NCBI RefSeq assembly: GCF_000722635.1
Contig: NZ_JOKH01000003.1
Coordinates: 601,962 to 665,961 of the forward strand
DNA: 64,000 nt
Direction of reading: 5' to 3'
From: Endozoicomonas numazuensis
GTDB lineage: Bacteria; Pseudomonadota; Gammaproteobacteria; Pseudomonadales; Endozoicomonadaceae
In this document: positions 9,379 to 18,128 of the stretch, in pieces
Numbering within the stretch: position 1 is the first letter of the stretch
How the letters are laid out: the number at the start of each line of letters is the position of its first letter
The notes under the pieces: generated by a model
Told to the model about the DNA's origin: nothing
Database searches by the model: none
What the model saw: the letters and a program-made list of their open reading frames with translations, nothing else
Position numbers and translations under genes: made by a program

Positions 9379-9708
9379 TTCTTCGAATAGACGGCACATC
9401 TCAAAACAATCAAAACCAGACAGCCAAAGCAATCAGCCAAGCTATATAAGATGCTCAAAACATAATAAAGAACAAATCATATTCGTTAGTGACAAATGCC
9501 GTTATCTCAGACAGAAAACGACACTATTTTTATATATTCTAAAACAGCTTCCACTCCATTTAGCTCACCAAAAAATTCAAAAAGAGGGATGAAAAAACTC
9601 CATCAACTGAGAAAATATGACAAAGAATGCCACAATTGGACATCTACAGATTTAGTCTTGCTGCCAAGCAGTATAAAATGCCGCCGTTACCTTAAACAGA
9701 ACCTCAAC

Positions 9709-10605
9709 ATGCACATCACTCTAAAACAGCTCAAGGCGTTCCGGGCTGTCGCCAGCCTCGGACAGGTTCGCCTGGCAGCCCAACAGCTTAGCCTCTCTCA
9801 GCCAGCGACCAGCATGGCCATTGCCGAGCTGGAGAACCAGCTGGGCTGTCAGCTGTTTGACCGAACCGGCAACAAGCTCCTGATCAACCATCAGGGCGAG
9901 TTACTTATGCCTCTGGCCTCAGAGTTGCTGGATCGTACATCAGAAATCGAAACCCTGTTCAGAGATCTTCAGAACACAGAATCCGGTCACCTTCGAATAG
10001 GTGCCAGCACAACGATTGGCAATTATCTTTTACCCGATATTCTGGCCCAGGTCAGCGCGGACTTTCCCAATATCAGCTTTAACATGGATATCCGCAATAC
10101 AGAAAACATCATCAGCCGTATAGCCAGCTTTGATCTGGACATTGGCTGCGTTGAAGGCCCCTGTCAGCATGAAGATATCGACGTCATTCCCTGGCAGGAA
10201 GATGAACTGCTGATTATCTGTAGTCCTGACCACCCTCTGGCCAACCTGAGAGAGGTCTCTGTAGAGCAGCTGAATAACCAGAACTGGATTCTTCGGGAGT
10301 CAGGCTCTGGCACCCGAAATATTTTTGATCAGCAGCTCGGTCAAAAACTAACGGATCTGAGTGTCAAGATGGAACTGAACCAGTCAGAAGCCATTAAAAA
10401 GCTGGTGCAGTATGGACAGGGCATCAGCTGCCTGTCCCGCCTTTGTGTCAGCCATGAGCTGGAGCTGGGAGAATTAATTTCTGTAAAAGTCACTGGAGTC
10501 ACTCTTAGAAGAACCCTCTCTCTGTTGCTTCATAAGAAAAAGTACCAGAGCCACATTATTCAGTTGATGCTCAGCGCTCTGGGCTGGCAGAAACCAGAAT
10601 ATTGA
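9709..10605 (+). CDS. LysR-family regulator, YeiE-like
   Basis: The 298-residue product begins MHITLKQLKAFRAV and has the winged helix-turn-helix at about residues 4-62 (LSLSQPATSMAIAELE, LFDRTGNKL). The effector domain matches the YeiE/CysB-like branch: ASTTIGNYLLPDILA, DIGCVEGPC, WILRESGSGTR and GQGISCLSR are the stretches I recognise. YeiE of enterics binds sulfite and controls sulfite-resistance genes, which is family knowledge only. The frame is open upstream to 9496, but those 71 codons have no family homology, so the ATG at 9709 is chosen. The gene downstream at 10651 may be on the same transcript. Confidence 0.85.
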   Translation: MHITLKQLKAFRAVASLGQVRLAAQQLSLSQPATSMAIAELENQLGCQLFDRTGNKLLINHQGELLMPLASELLDRTSEIETLFRDLQNTESGHLRIGASTTIGNYLLPDILAQVSADFPNISFNMDIRNTENIISRIASFDLDIGCVEGPCQHEDIDVIPWQEDELLIICSPDHPLANLREVSVEQLNNQNWILRESGSGTRNIFDQQLGQKLTDLSVKMELNQSEAIKKLVQYGQGISCLSRLCVSHELELGELISVKVTGVTLRRTLSLLLHKKKYQSHIIQLMLSALGWQKPEY

Positions 10606-10650
10606 CTATCTTTGATGAGCTGCTGATGAACAGAATATAAGGCAAGCCGC

Positions 10651-11577
10651 TTGCAGCTTATAACAAAGCATTTACATTCAAAACAGAACCCTATTGCCAG
10701 ACTCGGTAGCCATACAGTCTGGCTTAACGCATTACTGCTGTTATCAGCAGCGTTGCTGTGTGGCTGTTCTTCCGGGCCTTCGCAGGACAGCAGTGAAGTT
10801 GCCCTTGAAAAACTGGATGTCAATGAATTAAAAATGACCATGCTCGCTGACATATCCAGTACGGTAGTCAGCGATGGTGAACTGGCCAACAATATCAAGA
10901 CCGATATTGCCCGCTTGGCCATCACCCCGCTGAGGCGTTCCCCCGAAGTTCAGATTGCCGGTAGTGATGAGATCACTCGCCCTGTCGCCGTCAGTTTTCA
11001 AAAAGCTTTCGAACAGAGCCTGATGAATATGATGGACGAAGCCCAGCTCAGCCAAGCTGCAGCTATTATTCATACCCGCAAACCGACCACCCCACTGTGT
11101 AACCCTGCTGGCAAAGTGCTCAGACAAACGATGTCTGTTTCAATGCAGGGCAACCCACACCGAACCAAAACCATTGAAGACAGAACCGTTACACTTCGCA
11201 GAATGGCTCAGAATGGCCCCCCTATGGATCTTTACGTTGCTTATGTAAAAGGAGGCCTGGATAAACGTTCGCCAGAAGAACAATTGATCTATAAGCACGA
11301 GGTCAATTCGTCTGCCAACACCAGCCTCCATAACGAAGAGATGGCCTGTTCAGAAATGCCAGACGCAATAGTCGGAGCATCCTACGTGCTGACTACAAAA
11401 CTGGGGCATACGCTCTACTTTGCCAACAACGGCACTCAAGCCGCTGATGCAACAGGCAGCACTCTCTGGCGATACTGGTTCGGTAGCCTGAAAGATGCCC
11501 CTGTCGACAAGCGTTACAAAGAGGTCTTCAAATATTTGAAAGAATGCGGCCTGGATATCCCCGACATCCCTCTCTGA
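10651..11577 (+). CDS. putative lipoprotein of unknown function
   Basis: I do not recognise this 308-residue protein. A hydrophobic stretch near residues 24-38 ends in LLCGCSSG, a lipobox with the predicted lipidated Cys near residue 38, so it is probably an outer- or inner-membrane lipoprotein. The rest is soluble-looking, with paired motifs IIHTRKPTTPLCN, DLYVAYVKGGLDKRS and YWFGSLKD. These motifs are shared with the broken paralogue at 12483-13178. The apparent start is TTG at 10651 with AAGG eight bases upstream. No in-frame ATG precedes the signal sequence. Its stop abuts the stop of the convergent EthD-like gene. Confidence 0.65.
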   Translation: MQLITKHLHSKQNPIARLGSHTVWLNALLLLSAALLCGCSSGPSQDSSEVALEKLDVNELKMTMLADISSTVVSDGELANNIKTDIARLAITPLRRSPEVQIAGSDEITRPVAVSFQKAFEQSLMNMMDEAQLSQAAAIIHTRKPTTPLCNPAGKVLRQTMSVSMQGNPHRTKTIEDRTVTLRRMAQNGPPMDLYVAYVKGGLDKRSPEEQLIYKHEVNSSANTSLHNEEMACSEMPDAIVGASYVLTTKLGHTLYFANNGTQAADATGSTLWRYWFGSLKDAPVDKRYKEVFKYLKECGLDIPDIPL

Positions 11578-12273
11578 TCAATCCTTGATAGTGTATTCAC
11601 TCAAATGAATACAATTCATCCGGTTAAAGTCAATAAATCGAGCGCAGCTTTCAACCATGGCATTCCGGTTTTTTGCCAGTTTCCTATCGTCATCTATGGC
11701 ATCAAAGAAAGCATGAGGGGAATCCATCGCATCGGTGGGGAAATGCTCTTCTACTATGGCGATATAATTGAGCGAGTCTTCTGTCAGTTTTCGCACCACA
11801 ATATGCTGCCTATAACCAAAAGTAGATTGTGTGGCTACAGCGACAGCTCCATGACTGTCTTTCCAGATAGACAAGAATTCCTCATCGCTCAGATCACCCC
11901 GCTTGTTCAGACAGCATAATTGCATAGAGCCCGGGGTTCTTTGTCTCTCTTCAGAAGGAGCTGACAGTATTTCTGACTCAGTGACCAGATAGCCCTCTAT
12001 TCTGCTGCTATAGGGCTTCATCAATGCTTCCAGCGCTTGATGATCATTGGCAGATTTGACCCACAGTGAAATCATCGCATCAGGAAGAGGGCCACAATGT
12101 TGCTGCTTCAAACCTTCAGCTCTGGCCACATCTGCATCGTTCAGACTGACCCGCAAACTCAGGACATTGTCCTGTTTCAGCAAGTCTTCACTTAACAAGC
12201 CCAGTACAACCTCACAAAAAGCGGGCTGTTGAAAGTTTTCATCTGCTTTCAACAGATAGATAATTTTTTCCAC
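11578..12273 (-). CDS. EthD-domain (dimeric alpha/beta barrel) protein
   Basis: The 231-residue protein appears to be two consecutive ferredoxin-like alpha/beta-barrel units. The second contains the EthD signature KRGDLSDEEFLSIWKDSHG followed by FGYRQHIVVR. EthD-fold proteins are small dimeric enzymes or accessory proteins in oxidative degradation. The substrate here is unknown. The gene sits between a lipoprotein gene and that gene's damaged copy, so the duplication may have flanked it. Confidence 0.7.
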   Translation of the reverse strand: MEKIIYLLKADENFQQPAFCEVVLGLLSEDLLKQDNVLSLRVSLNDADVARAEGLKQQHCGPLPDAMISLWVKSANDHQALEALMKPYSSRIEGYLVTESEILSAPSEERQRTPGSMQLCCLNKRGDLSDEEFLSIWKDSHGAVAVATQSTFGYRQHIVVRKLTEDSLNYIAIVEEHFPTDAMDSPHAFFDAIDDDRKLAKNRNAMVESCARFIDFNRMNCIHLSEYTIKD

Positions 12274-12482
12274 GTTTCTTCCCTTATTCTTATTCTACCG
12301 TGAAAGGTATCGCATAGAGATAATCGCAATCTAGACATCATTTGTCATCCTATAATATGGATCACTCTATGCTTTTGATCATCAGGGAACCCCCGTCTGT
12401 GTCTCTTGTCTAAATCGAACGTACCAAACCTTACTCATCCTTATAGCACCAGTGCTCAAGTATTAAGGACAACCTGAATGAC

Positions 12483-13178
12483 ATGGAAAACGCTCTGCTA
12501 TCCCATATTATTGTCGGGCTGGCTCTGAAGAATAATACAGGAGGGTATCTTCATGAATGACGTCAGAGCATGACAGATTTCAGTCCTGAACTGATCATCA
12601 GCAAGCCTGCTATTCGTGAATTACTCTCAAAGGATGCTGATCGTGAACAAAGGCAAAATTAAGAGCGCAACAGCCATCATACACACTGACCGCCCAACGA
12701 CTCCTCTGTGCAACCTTAACGGCAAACTGGCTAAAGATACCTTACCTGAGTCGGTGAGAAGTGACCCCCAGCGTCTTAAAACCTTAAAAGACCGCACTGA
12801 AACCATGCGTTTACTGGCTCGAGAAAAACAAGTCGATCTTTATATCGCCTATTCCCACGGCGGACTGCTAAAGCGATCTGAAAAAGAACAGGGTATTTTC
12901 AAAGATGAAGTCAAAAGCCGAAAAAATATAGCTCTGCATAATGCTGAGCTCTCTTGCCCAACCATTCCGAAAAAACTCTCTGACGCCACCTACATCCTCA
13001 AACTGACAAACGGTAAAAATTTTCCCTCACCGGCAGTCAAATGCAGGATGCCGACAACACTATGGACTGGGGGTACTGGTTTGAAACCTCTTTAAGATCA
13101 CTTGAGCAACACTGCACACTTCATCTGAAACCTTTCTTGCTGCGAGGTCAATGCACTGGATACCAAGCCTTAAAATAA
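12483..13178 (+). pseudogene. frameshifted paralogue of the lipoprotein at 10651
   Basis: The central frame (from about 12616) encodes ATAIIHTDRPTTPLCN, DLYIAYSHGGLLKRSEKEQ and TYILKLTNGKNF, which track the intact paralogue residue by residue. The N-terminal part is in another frame (MTDFSPELIISKPAIRELL from 12570, with an in-frame TGA further up). The C-terminal part (YWFETSLRSLEQH, ending at 13178) is again in a different frame, entered at an AAAAATTTT run near 13016-13024. With at least two frame changes and one stop it is best called a pseudogene. Sequencing error or a programmed shift at A-AAT-TTT is possible but unproven. Confidence 0.75.
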
Positions 13179-13193
13179 TCGATAAATATATTC

Positions 13194-13240
13194 ATATTTA
13201 TATTTATATTTATATTTATATTTATATTTATATTTATATT
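13194..13240. repeat. hexanucleotide microsatellite (ATATTT)n
   Basis: About eight tandem copies of ATATTT lie between the lipoprotein pseudogene and the MaoC-like gene, 115 bases before that gene's start. Its position makes length variation a possible influence on promoter spacing, but that is inference. Confidence 0.9.
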
Positions 13241-13354
13241 CTCACACATAAACGACCAGCATGAGTTATCTCATTTATTTATTAATAAAAAAGATTCTAC
13301 TCCACTACACTCAGACTGCATTGATCACTCCATCAACGCACCTCAGGGTATGTC

Positions 13355-13864
13355 ATGAGCAATCAATTCCCCACACTGCTGATTCAGAAAGATGAAAATC
13401 ATTTCGTTGAAGACGGCGCCATGTTTTATGAGGATTTTGTCGTTGGCCGTGTTATTGAGTCCAGTCATGGCAGAACCATTATAGAATCCGACTGTGTTTC
13501 CCTGACCATACTTCTTGGCATTGAATCCCAACCTCATACTAACCGGGATTTCGCCAAAAAATCAGAGTTTGGTGACCTGATCGTCGAACATATAGTGACC
13601 TTCGGAATGGCAGTAGGTATTCACTCACGTCTAATCAGTGGGCACGCTGCCGCGAATCTTGAATTTGATGAAATCAAGGCCCTGAAACCCGTCAAAATAA
13701 ACGACACAATTTATGTCTCATCAGAAGTCATCAGTGCTCGTGAATCTAAATCCCGACCCAAGCAGGGCCTGGTAAAAGTGATGCTCATCATTCGTAACCA
13801 GCACGGAGATGTCGTGATGACAGGGACTCGGACCATGTTGGTTTGGAAGCGTAATGCTTCATAG
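13355..13864 (+). CDS. MaoC-like (hot-dog fold) acyl-CoA hydratase
   Basis: The 169-residue single hot-dog domain protein has the MaoC pattern: FYEDFVVGRVIES at the start, PHTNRDFAKKSEFGDLIVEH in the active-site helix region and VKINDTIYVSSEV as the later strand. The usual D-x-N-P-x-H catalytic motif is altered to ESQPHTN, resembling the mesaconyl/itaconyl-CoA hydratase side of the family more than PhaJ enoyl-CoA hydratases. It starts an operon with a PrpF-like isomerase, an isochorismatase-fold protein and a CoA transferase. It probably hydrates an unsaturated branched dicarboxylyl-CoA. Confidence 0.8.
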   Translation: MSNQFPTLLIQKDENHFVEDGAMFYEDFVVGRVIESSHGRTIIESDCVSLTILLGIESQPHTNRDFAKKSEFGDLIVEHIVTFGMAVGIHSRLISGHAAANLEFDEIKALKPVKINDTIYVSSEVISARESKSRPKQGLVKVMLIIRNQHGDVVMTGTRTMLVWKRNAS

Positions 13865-13875
13865 GAGATACCAAT

Positions 13876-15006
13876 ATGAGCGGACAACAGATTGCCATCC
13901 CTTGTGTCTATATGCGGGGTGGAACCAGCAAAGCCGTCTATCTTATGGGCAAGGATTTACCTCCCCCCGGAGAGAAACGGAACAATATTCTGATGCGAAT
14001 CATGGGCTCACCAGACCTTACCGAAATAGACGGTATGGGCGGAGCCCAAATAGTCACTTCCAAACTGGCTGTCATTGATCCCCCATCCAGGCCAGATGCC
14101 GACGTCGATTACACCTTCGGACAGGCAGAAATTGATCACCCTCATATCGATTACGATGCCAACTGCGGCAATATCTCTTCAGCGGTGGGCCCTTTTGCCA
14201 TTGACAGCGGCCTTGTGAAGGTAAAGGAACCCGTTACCCGGGTCAGAATACATAACACCAATACCGGCAAAGTTTTTATTGCAGATGTTCCTGTGGTCAA
14301 CGGCGAGGTTGCCATCCAGGGAGACTTCAGTATTGCTGGAGTTCCGGGAACCGGGGCCCGAATCGACCTGGATTACAGCGGCACATCGGGGGCTGTCACA
14401 GGAAAATGCCTGCCGACAGGCAATGCCACCGATACGTTGACACTGGAATCCGGTAAAACCATTGAAGTGACTGTTTTTGATGCAGGTAACCTGGGTATTT
14501 TTGCCAAAGCTGAAGATCTAGGGGTAACTTGTCACGAAAGCAAACAAGAGCTGGATGAGAATCAGCTCGTACTGGATAGCGTGCGCGAAATACGTGGCAA
14601 GGCTGCTCAGATGATCGGCATGTGTGATCGTTGGCAGGATATCGATAAAGTATCGCCACTGCTGCCACTGGTGATTCTGGCTAAAGAGCCAGAAAGCAAA
14701 AATGAAGACCTTCGAATCCGGATGTTTCTGCTCAACAAGTGTCATCCTGCTCTGGCGGGCACAGGCTCTGTCTGCACATCGTCGTCTGGGGCAGTGCCAG
14801 GCACTATTGTCAATCAACTGGCCACCATAGCCAGTCCTGAAGAATATACCCTCAGAATAATGCACCCTCAGGGCATCATGCCTTTGCATGTAGCCAGTCG
14901 CAGTGTCAGTGGTCAGCTCTGGCCCGAATTCCTCAAAATCCAGTACGGCCGAACAGCCCGAAAGATCATGAGTGGCCAGGTATACATTCCCAACGTCGAA
15001 TATTGA
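13876..15006 (+). CDS. PrpF-family isomerase (methylaconitate / methylitaconate / oxalomesaconate type)
   Basis: This 376-residue protein has the tandem diaminopimelate-epimerase-like fold of PrpF. The signatures are PCVYMRGGTSKAVYL at the N terminus, DANCGNISSAVGPFAI near residue 93 and CHPALAGTGSVCTSSS near 298, where the family has its acid/base positions. Family members shift double bonds in 2-methylaconitate, methylitaconate, 4-oxalomesaconate or aconitate. AGGAG lies just before the ATG and the gene begins 12 bases after the MaoC-like stop. No 2-methylcitrate genes (prpB, prpC, acnD) are near, so a propionate role is not supported here. Confidence 0.88.
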   Translation: MSGQQIAIPCVYMRGGTSKAVYLMGKDLPPPGEKRNNILMRIMGSPDLTEIDGMGGAQIVTSKLAVIDPPSRPDADVDYTFGQAEIDHPHIDYDANCGNISSAVGPFAIDSGLVKVKEPVTRVRIHNTNTGKVFIADVPVVNGEVAIQGDFSIAGVPGTGARIDLDYSGTSGAVTGKCLPTGNATDTLTLESGKTIEVTVFDAGNLGIFAKAEDLGVTCHESKQELDENQLVLDSVREIRGKAAQMIGMCDRWQDIDKVSPLLPLVILAKEPESKNEDLRIRMFLLNKCHPALAGTGSVCTSSSGAVPGTIVNQLATIASPEEYTLRIMHPQGIMPLHVASRSVSGQLWPEFLKIQYGRTARKIMSGQVYIPNVEY

Positions 15007-15013
15007 TCGGGTT

Positions 15014-15595
15014 ATGATGAAACAAACGGCATTACTGGTTCTTGATCTGATCAATGATGTTGTCCATCCAGACAGCCCTATTGCTTCAGCATCTTCATGT
15101 GTTGCAGAAAAAAACCTGATTTTAAATACCAATCATTTGATTGAACACATCAGAAAGCAGCGCGGACTTATCATCTTTTTCAGAGTTGGGTTTTCTGCCA
15201 GCTACATTGAATGCCCTACTCAACCCTGGTCTTTATTCCGGGGAGTACGAGAACCAAGAGCTTATGAACTGGGTCAGTGGGGAACCGAATTTCACCCTGA
15301 CCTGGCCTTGAACAACAACGACACCGTTCTGGTCAAACACCGGATCAGCCCTTTTTACTCAACAGAGCTGGAAGCTATCCTCAGAGCACAGTGTGTCAGC
15401 AGACTTATTCTGACCGGGGTATCGACCGATTACGTGATTCAGTCCTGCGCCCGTGAAGCTCATGACCGTGACTATGACACTGTCGTTGTTGAAAATCTCT
15501 GTGCCGCTTCAACCCATGAGATTCATGACCAGGCTATTGCCAGTCTTAAAAGACTGGTCAATGTTGTTCATTCATCCGAACTCCAACAGGAGTGA
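15014..15595 (+). CDS. isochorismatase-fold protein lacking the usual catalytic cysteine
   Basis: This 193-residue alpha/beta protein has the isochorismatase superfamily fold: the Asp in LLVLDLINDVVHP, the Lys in VLVKHRISPFYST, and the GVSTDYV segment. In nicotinamidase-type hydrolases the last segment reads TDxCV with the nucleophilic Cys. Here the equivalent position is Val (TDYVIQSCAREA), with a Cys four residues later. EntB and PhzD also lack that Cys and hydrolyse a vinyl ether instead, so the chemistry is open. Two adjacent ATG codons (15014, 15017) could start it. It lies eight bases after the PrpF-like stop. Confidence 0.8.
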   Translation: MMKQTALLVLDLINDVVHPDSPIASASSCVAEKNLILNTNHLIEHIRKQRGLIIFFRVGFSASYIECPTQPWSLFRGVREPRAYELGQWGTEFHPDLALNNNDTVLVKHRISPFYSTELEAILRAQCVSRLILTGVSTDYVIQSCAREAHDRDYDTVVVENLCAASTHEIHDQAIASLKRLVNVVHSSELQQE

Positions 15596-15599
15596 TCCC

Positions 15600-16919
15600 A
15601 TGTCTTATCAAGAAGAATACCGAAGCAAACTTCGCTCAGCCTCTGATGCGGTCCAGATCATTCCCAAAAACAGCACAATGGTCATTGGCCTGGGGATGTC
15701 AGAGCCTCCAGCCCTACTGAGTGCGATTGAAGACCGTGTAAAGTGCAAAGAGCTTGAAAAACTCCGTCTGTATTACATGCACCCTGCCACCCCCTTACAA
15801 GACACCCTGTTGAAAATGGAGTATCTGGATACGGTCGACCTCTATCCTTTCTATGCCACTCACAAAGAATGGGAGCTGCTAAAGGAGGGACTGAAAGAAG
15901 GCGTTAAGCTGGTCAATTACATCCCGGCCAATTTTCACCAGATACCCTACATAATGACTCATGATCTGACTCTGGATACCTGTGTCGTCACGGTTTCACC
16001 TATGACCGGTGGAGGCTACTTCAGCACAGGTACCAGTTCAGATTACACGATCGTAGCCGCCAGAAATGCGAAACGACTGATCATAGAAGTCAACGAAAAT
16101 ATGCCACAGGTGTTTGGCAATACTTACATCCATATCTCGGAAGTGGATGCCATTGTCGAAAATACCGTAGAACTTCCACAAGAACCTCCCCACAAAGAAC
16201 CCAGCGCTATCGATGAAAAGATTGCCAGTCATATAATTGGACACTGCACTGATGGTATGACTATTCAGATTGGAGCAGGTAATGTACCCAATGCCGTCTG
16301 TAACAAGCTCTCTCAGTTCAATGATATGGGTATTCACAGTGAGCTACTCTCCCCTTCCATGGTGCAGCTCATAAAATCCGGTAATGTAAACAACCGCCTG
16401 AAGAAGATCGATGTGGGCAAATCGGTGTTTACCCTGTCAGCCGGAAATACGGAAATGTTTGAATTCATCCACAACAACCCGGGCATAGAAGGACACCCTG
16501 CCAGTTATGTGAATGACCCCTGTGTGATTGGTAAAAACGACAGAGCCTTTTCACTCAATGCCTTTGTTGAGATTGATCTTTTTGGTCAGGTAAACGCTGA
16601 GTTTATTGCCGGTCACCAATACAGCACGGCCGGCGGACAACTGGATTTTATTGAAGGGGTACAACGCTCAAAAGACGGTATCTCTATTCTCGCAGCCACT
16701 TCAACAGCAGGCGGAGGTAAATTCTCAAGAATCGTAAAAAGTATATCTGGTCCGGCCACAGACACTCGAAATTCTATTCAATACGTTGCCACCGAATTTG
16801 GTATTACCAGCCTGCGGGGCAAGTCTACGTCCGAAAGGGCCAGAGCACTGATTGCACTGGCTCATCCGGATTTCCGCCCGGAACTGGAAGAGTACGCCCA
16901 GTCTCAACACTATATCTGA
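15600..16919 (+). CDS. acetyl-CoA hydrolase/transferase family CoA transferase
   Basis: The 439-residue product matches the family that includes 4-hydroxybutyrate, succinyl and itaconate CoA transferases. Family marks are TIQIGAGNVPNAVC, NAFVEIDLFGQVNAEF, the glycine-rich GGQLDFIEGVQRSKDG and YVATEFGITSLRGKS near the end. Such enzymes move CoA between acids through a glutamyl-CoA intermediate. AGGAG overlaps the end of the upstream gene and lies six bases before the ATG, so translation is probably coupled. As the activating step for an acid later hydrated by the MaoC-like enzyme, it fits an itaconate- or mesaconate-type pathway, but no citramalyl-CoA lyase is present here. Confidence 0.85.
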   Translation: MSYQEEYRSKLRSASDAVQIIPKNSTMVIGLGMSEPPALLSAIEDRVKCKELEKLRLYYMHPATPLQDTLLKMEYLDTVDLYPFYATHKEWELLKEGLKEGVKLVNYIPANFHQIPYIMTHDLTLDTCVVTVSPMTGGGYFSTGTSSDYTIVAARNAKRLIIEVNENMPQVFGNTYIHISEVDAIVENTVELPQEPPHKEPSAIDEKIASHIIGHCTDGMTIQIGAGNVPNAVCNKLSQFNDMGIHSELLSPSMVQLIKSGNVNNRLKKIDVGKSVFTLSAGNTEMFEFIHNNPGIEGHPASYVNDPCVIGKNDRAFSLNAFVEIDLFGQVNAEFIAGHQYSTAGGQLDFIEGVQRSKDGISILAATSTAGGGKFSRIVKSISGPATDTRNSIQYVATEFGITSLRGKSTSERARALIALAHPDFRPELEEYAQSQHYI

Positions 16920-16941
16920 GAGGACGAAGCCCCCTATTTTC

Positions 16942-16964
16942 TGGGACTGAAGGATCCAGTCCCA
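16942..16964 (+). terminator. possible terminator after the CoA transferase operon
   Basis: TGGGACTG and CAGTCCCA form a perfect 8-bp stem 22 bases after the operon's last stop. No T tract follows directly, so it is a weak or factor-assisted terminator at best. Confidence 0.4.
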
Positions 16965-17132
16965 CTCAGGTTATAAAAAAGTCCGTTAATATACATACCT
17001 TTCCCTTCAAACTATTAAGTAATTGTACGGAAATAGGCCCGTTGCCCCCCCTCGCCACGATGACAAAGCTTCAGCAGGTGATTAGAATTCGCTGACTACA
17101 ATCAATAACCTACGTCAGGTAACTGAAGCATT

Positions 17133-17510
17133 ATGCATAAAGTCATTGAGACCCCGGATGCACCTCCTGCCATTGGCCCATACTCCCAGGGAATTCAATT
17201 TGGCAACCTGATTTTCACTTCCGGTCAGTTGCCTATTGAGCCAGAAACCGGAGAAATGTCTGAAGACACCAAGGAACAGGCTCATCAATGTCTGAAAAAC
17301 CTGAAATCAGTACTGGAGGCGGCGGGCAGTGGCCTGAACAAAGTCAAAAAAGCCACCGTGTTCGTAAAAGACATGAATGACTTTACTGATATCAATGAAG
17401 TTTACAAACAGTACTTCACTTTCCCATTTCCAGCTCGCAGCCTTGTAGAAGTAGCTCGACTGCCTAAAGATGTGAAGGTTGAAATAGAAGTCGTTGCATC
17501 GGCAGAATAA
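17133..17510 (+). CDS. ridA: RidA family enamine/imine deaminase
   Basis: The 125-residue YjgF/YER057c/UK114 protein hydrolyses reactive 2-aminoacrylate-type enamines and imines from pyridoxal-phosphate enzymes. It has the family pattern IGPYSQGIQFGNLIFTSGQ, the conserved catalytic Arg in FPARSLVEVARLP, and the terminal VEIEVVA. Length and motifs are typical and it looks like a functional housekeeping copy. It is a single gene convergent with the DUF2058 gene. Confidence 0.95.
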   Translation: MHKVIETPDAPPAIGPYSQGIQFGNLIFTSGQLPIEPETGEMSEDTKEQAHQCLKNLKSVLEAAGSGLNKVKKATVFVKDMNDFTDINEVYKQYFTFPFPARSLVEVARLPKDVKVEIEVVASAE

Positions 17511-17567
17511 TCCGATGCGTAAGCATGGGGGGTATAGGTTTTTAAAACCTGAGAGCCCCCAAATGCC

Positions 17568-18128
17568 TTACCACATCAGGTCATCCGGAATTTCATAATC
17601 CGCATACCACTCCTGCTCTTCTTCTGTTAGCTCACTCTGATTCTCAGATTGAACCACTACTGCAGTCGGTTCTCTCTCTTCGATTTTTCTGGCCACAGTG
17701 GCAGGAATCACCCGATAGTCTTCTTCATCTCCCTGACTCAGAATACCAATTGCGAACAGTCCACGACTCAGCTTGTTTTGCATGCCTTCGGAGACATAGA
17801 TCTTTTTCACTTTGCTATCAACAACAAAGTTATACCCCACATCCCCTGCTTCTCTGGGAATGGAATTCATTTCTATCAGTTGGCGTACCTGAGCCAGAAG
17901 TGCCTTTTGCTGGCGCTCTTCCTCCAGCTTACGATTGAGTTCACGGTCCCGCTCAACCTGCTCCGCTTTCTGCTTTTCAAGCTCAATACGGCGCTTTTCC
18001 TGATCGGTCAGCTCGCCACTTTTAGCGGCTTGCTTCTTCGTTTTCTTATTACTGGTTTTAGCTTTAAGGGCTTGCTGCTTGGTGGCCAGGCCAGCTCCCA
18101 TCAGCTGGTCTCTCAGTGATTTACTCAT
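17568..18128 (-). CDS. DUF2058 family protein (YaiL-like)
   Basis: The 186-residue cytoplasmic protein has a strongly basic and then acidic coiled-coil N-terminal half (about residues 20-85, rich in Lys, Arg, Glu and Gln). A conserved C-terminal domain follows, with GDVGYNFVVDSKVKKIYVSEG and LFAIGIL. This matches E. coli YaiL and other DUF2058 proteins, described as nucleoprotein/polynucleotide-associated. The exact role is unknown. Confidence 0.88.
   Translation of the reverse strand: MSKSLRDQLMGAGLATKQQALKAKTSNKKTKKQAAKSGELTDQEKRRIELEKQKAEQVERDRELNRKLEEERQQKALLAQVRQLIEMNSIPREAGDVGYNFVVDSKVKKIYVSEGMQNKLSRGLFAIGILSQGDEEDYRVIPATVARKIEEREPTAVVVQSENQSELTEEEQEWYADYEIPDDLMW

Larger units (their letters stand above)
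8885..9708. other. intergenic region with several small repeats
   Basis: I see no supportable gene in these ~820 bases. They hold the antiporter promoter side, an 11-bp inverted repeat at 9126-9164, a 21-bp sequence shared with 19181-19201, and a 13-bp A-rich tandem repeat at 9343-9378. The plus-strand frame of the next gene stays open back to 9496, but that stretch has no LysR homology and is probably noncoding. Confidence 0.6.

Noticed and set aside
9276-9458. Minus-strand ORF of 60 codons in the 9 kb intergenic region
   Set aside because: It is made mainly of the A-rich 13-bp repeat read backwards, with no homology-like pattern or ribosome-binding site.
9496-9708. Upstream 71-codon extension of the YeiE-like regulator frame
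   Set aside because: No LysR homology and low-complexity content; the internal ATG starts the family domain exactly.
13199-13240. The AT-rich tandem repeat considered as a CRISPR array
   Set aside because: The unit is only six bases with no spacers.
14518-15132. Long minus-strand ORF opposite the PrpF-like gene
   Set aside because: Antisense shadow of a well-supported gene, with no independent motif.
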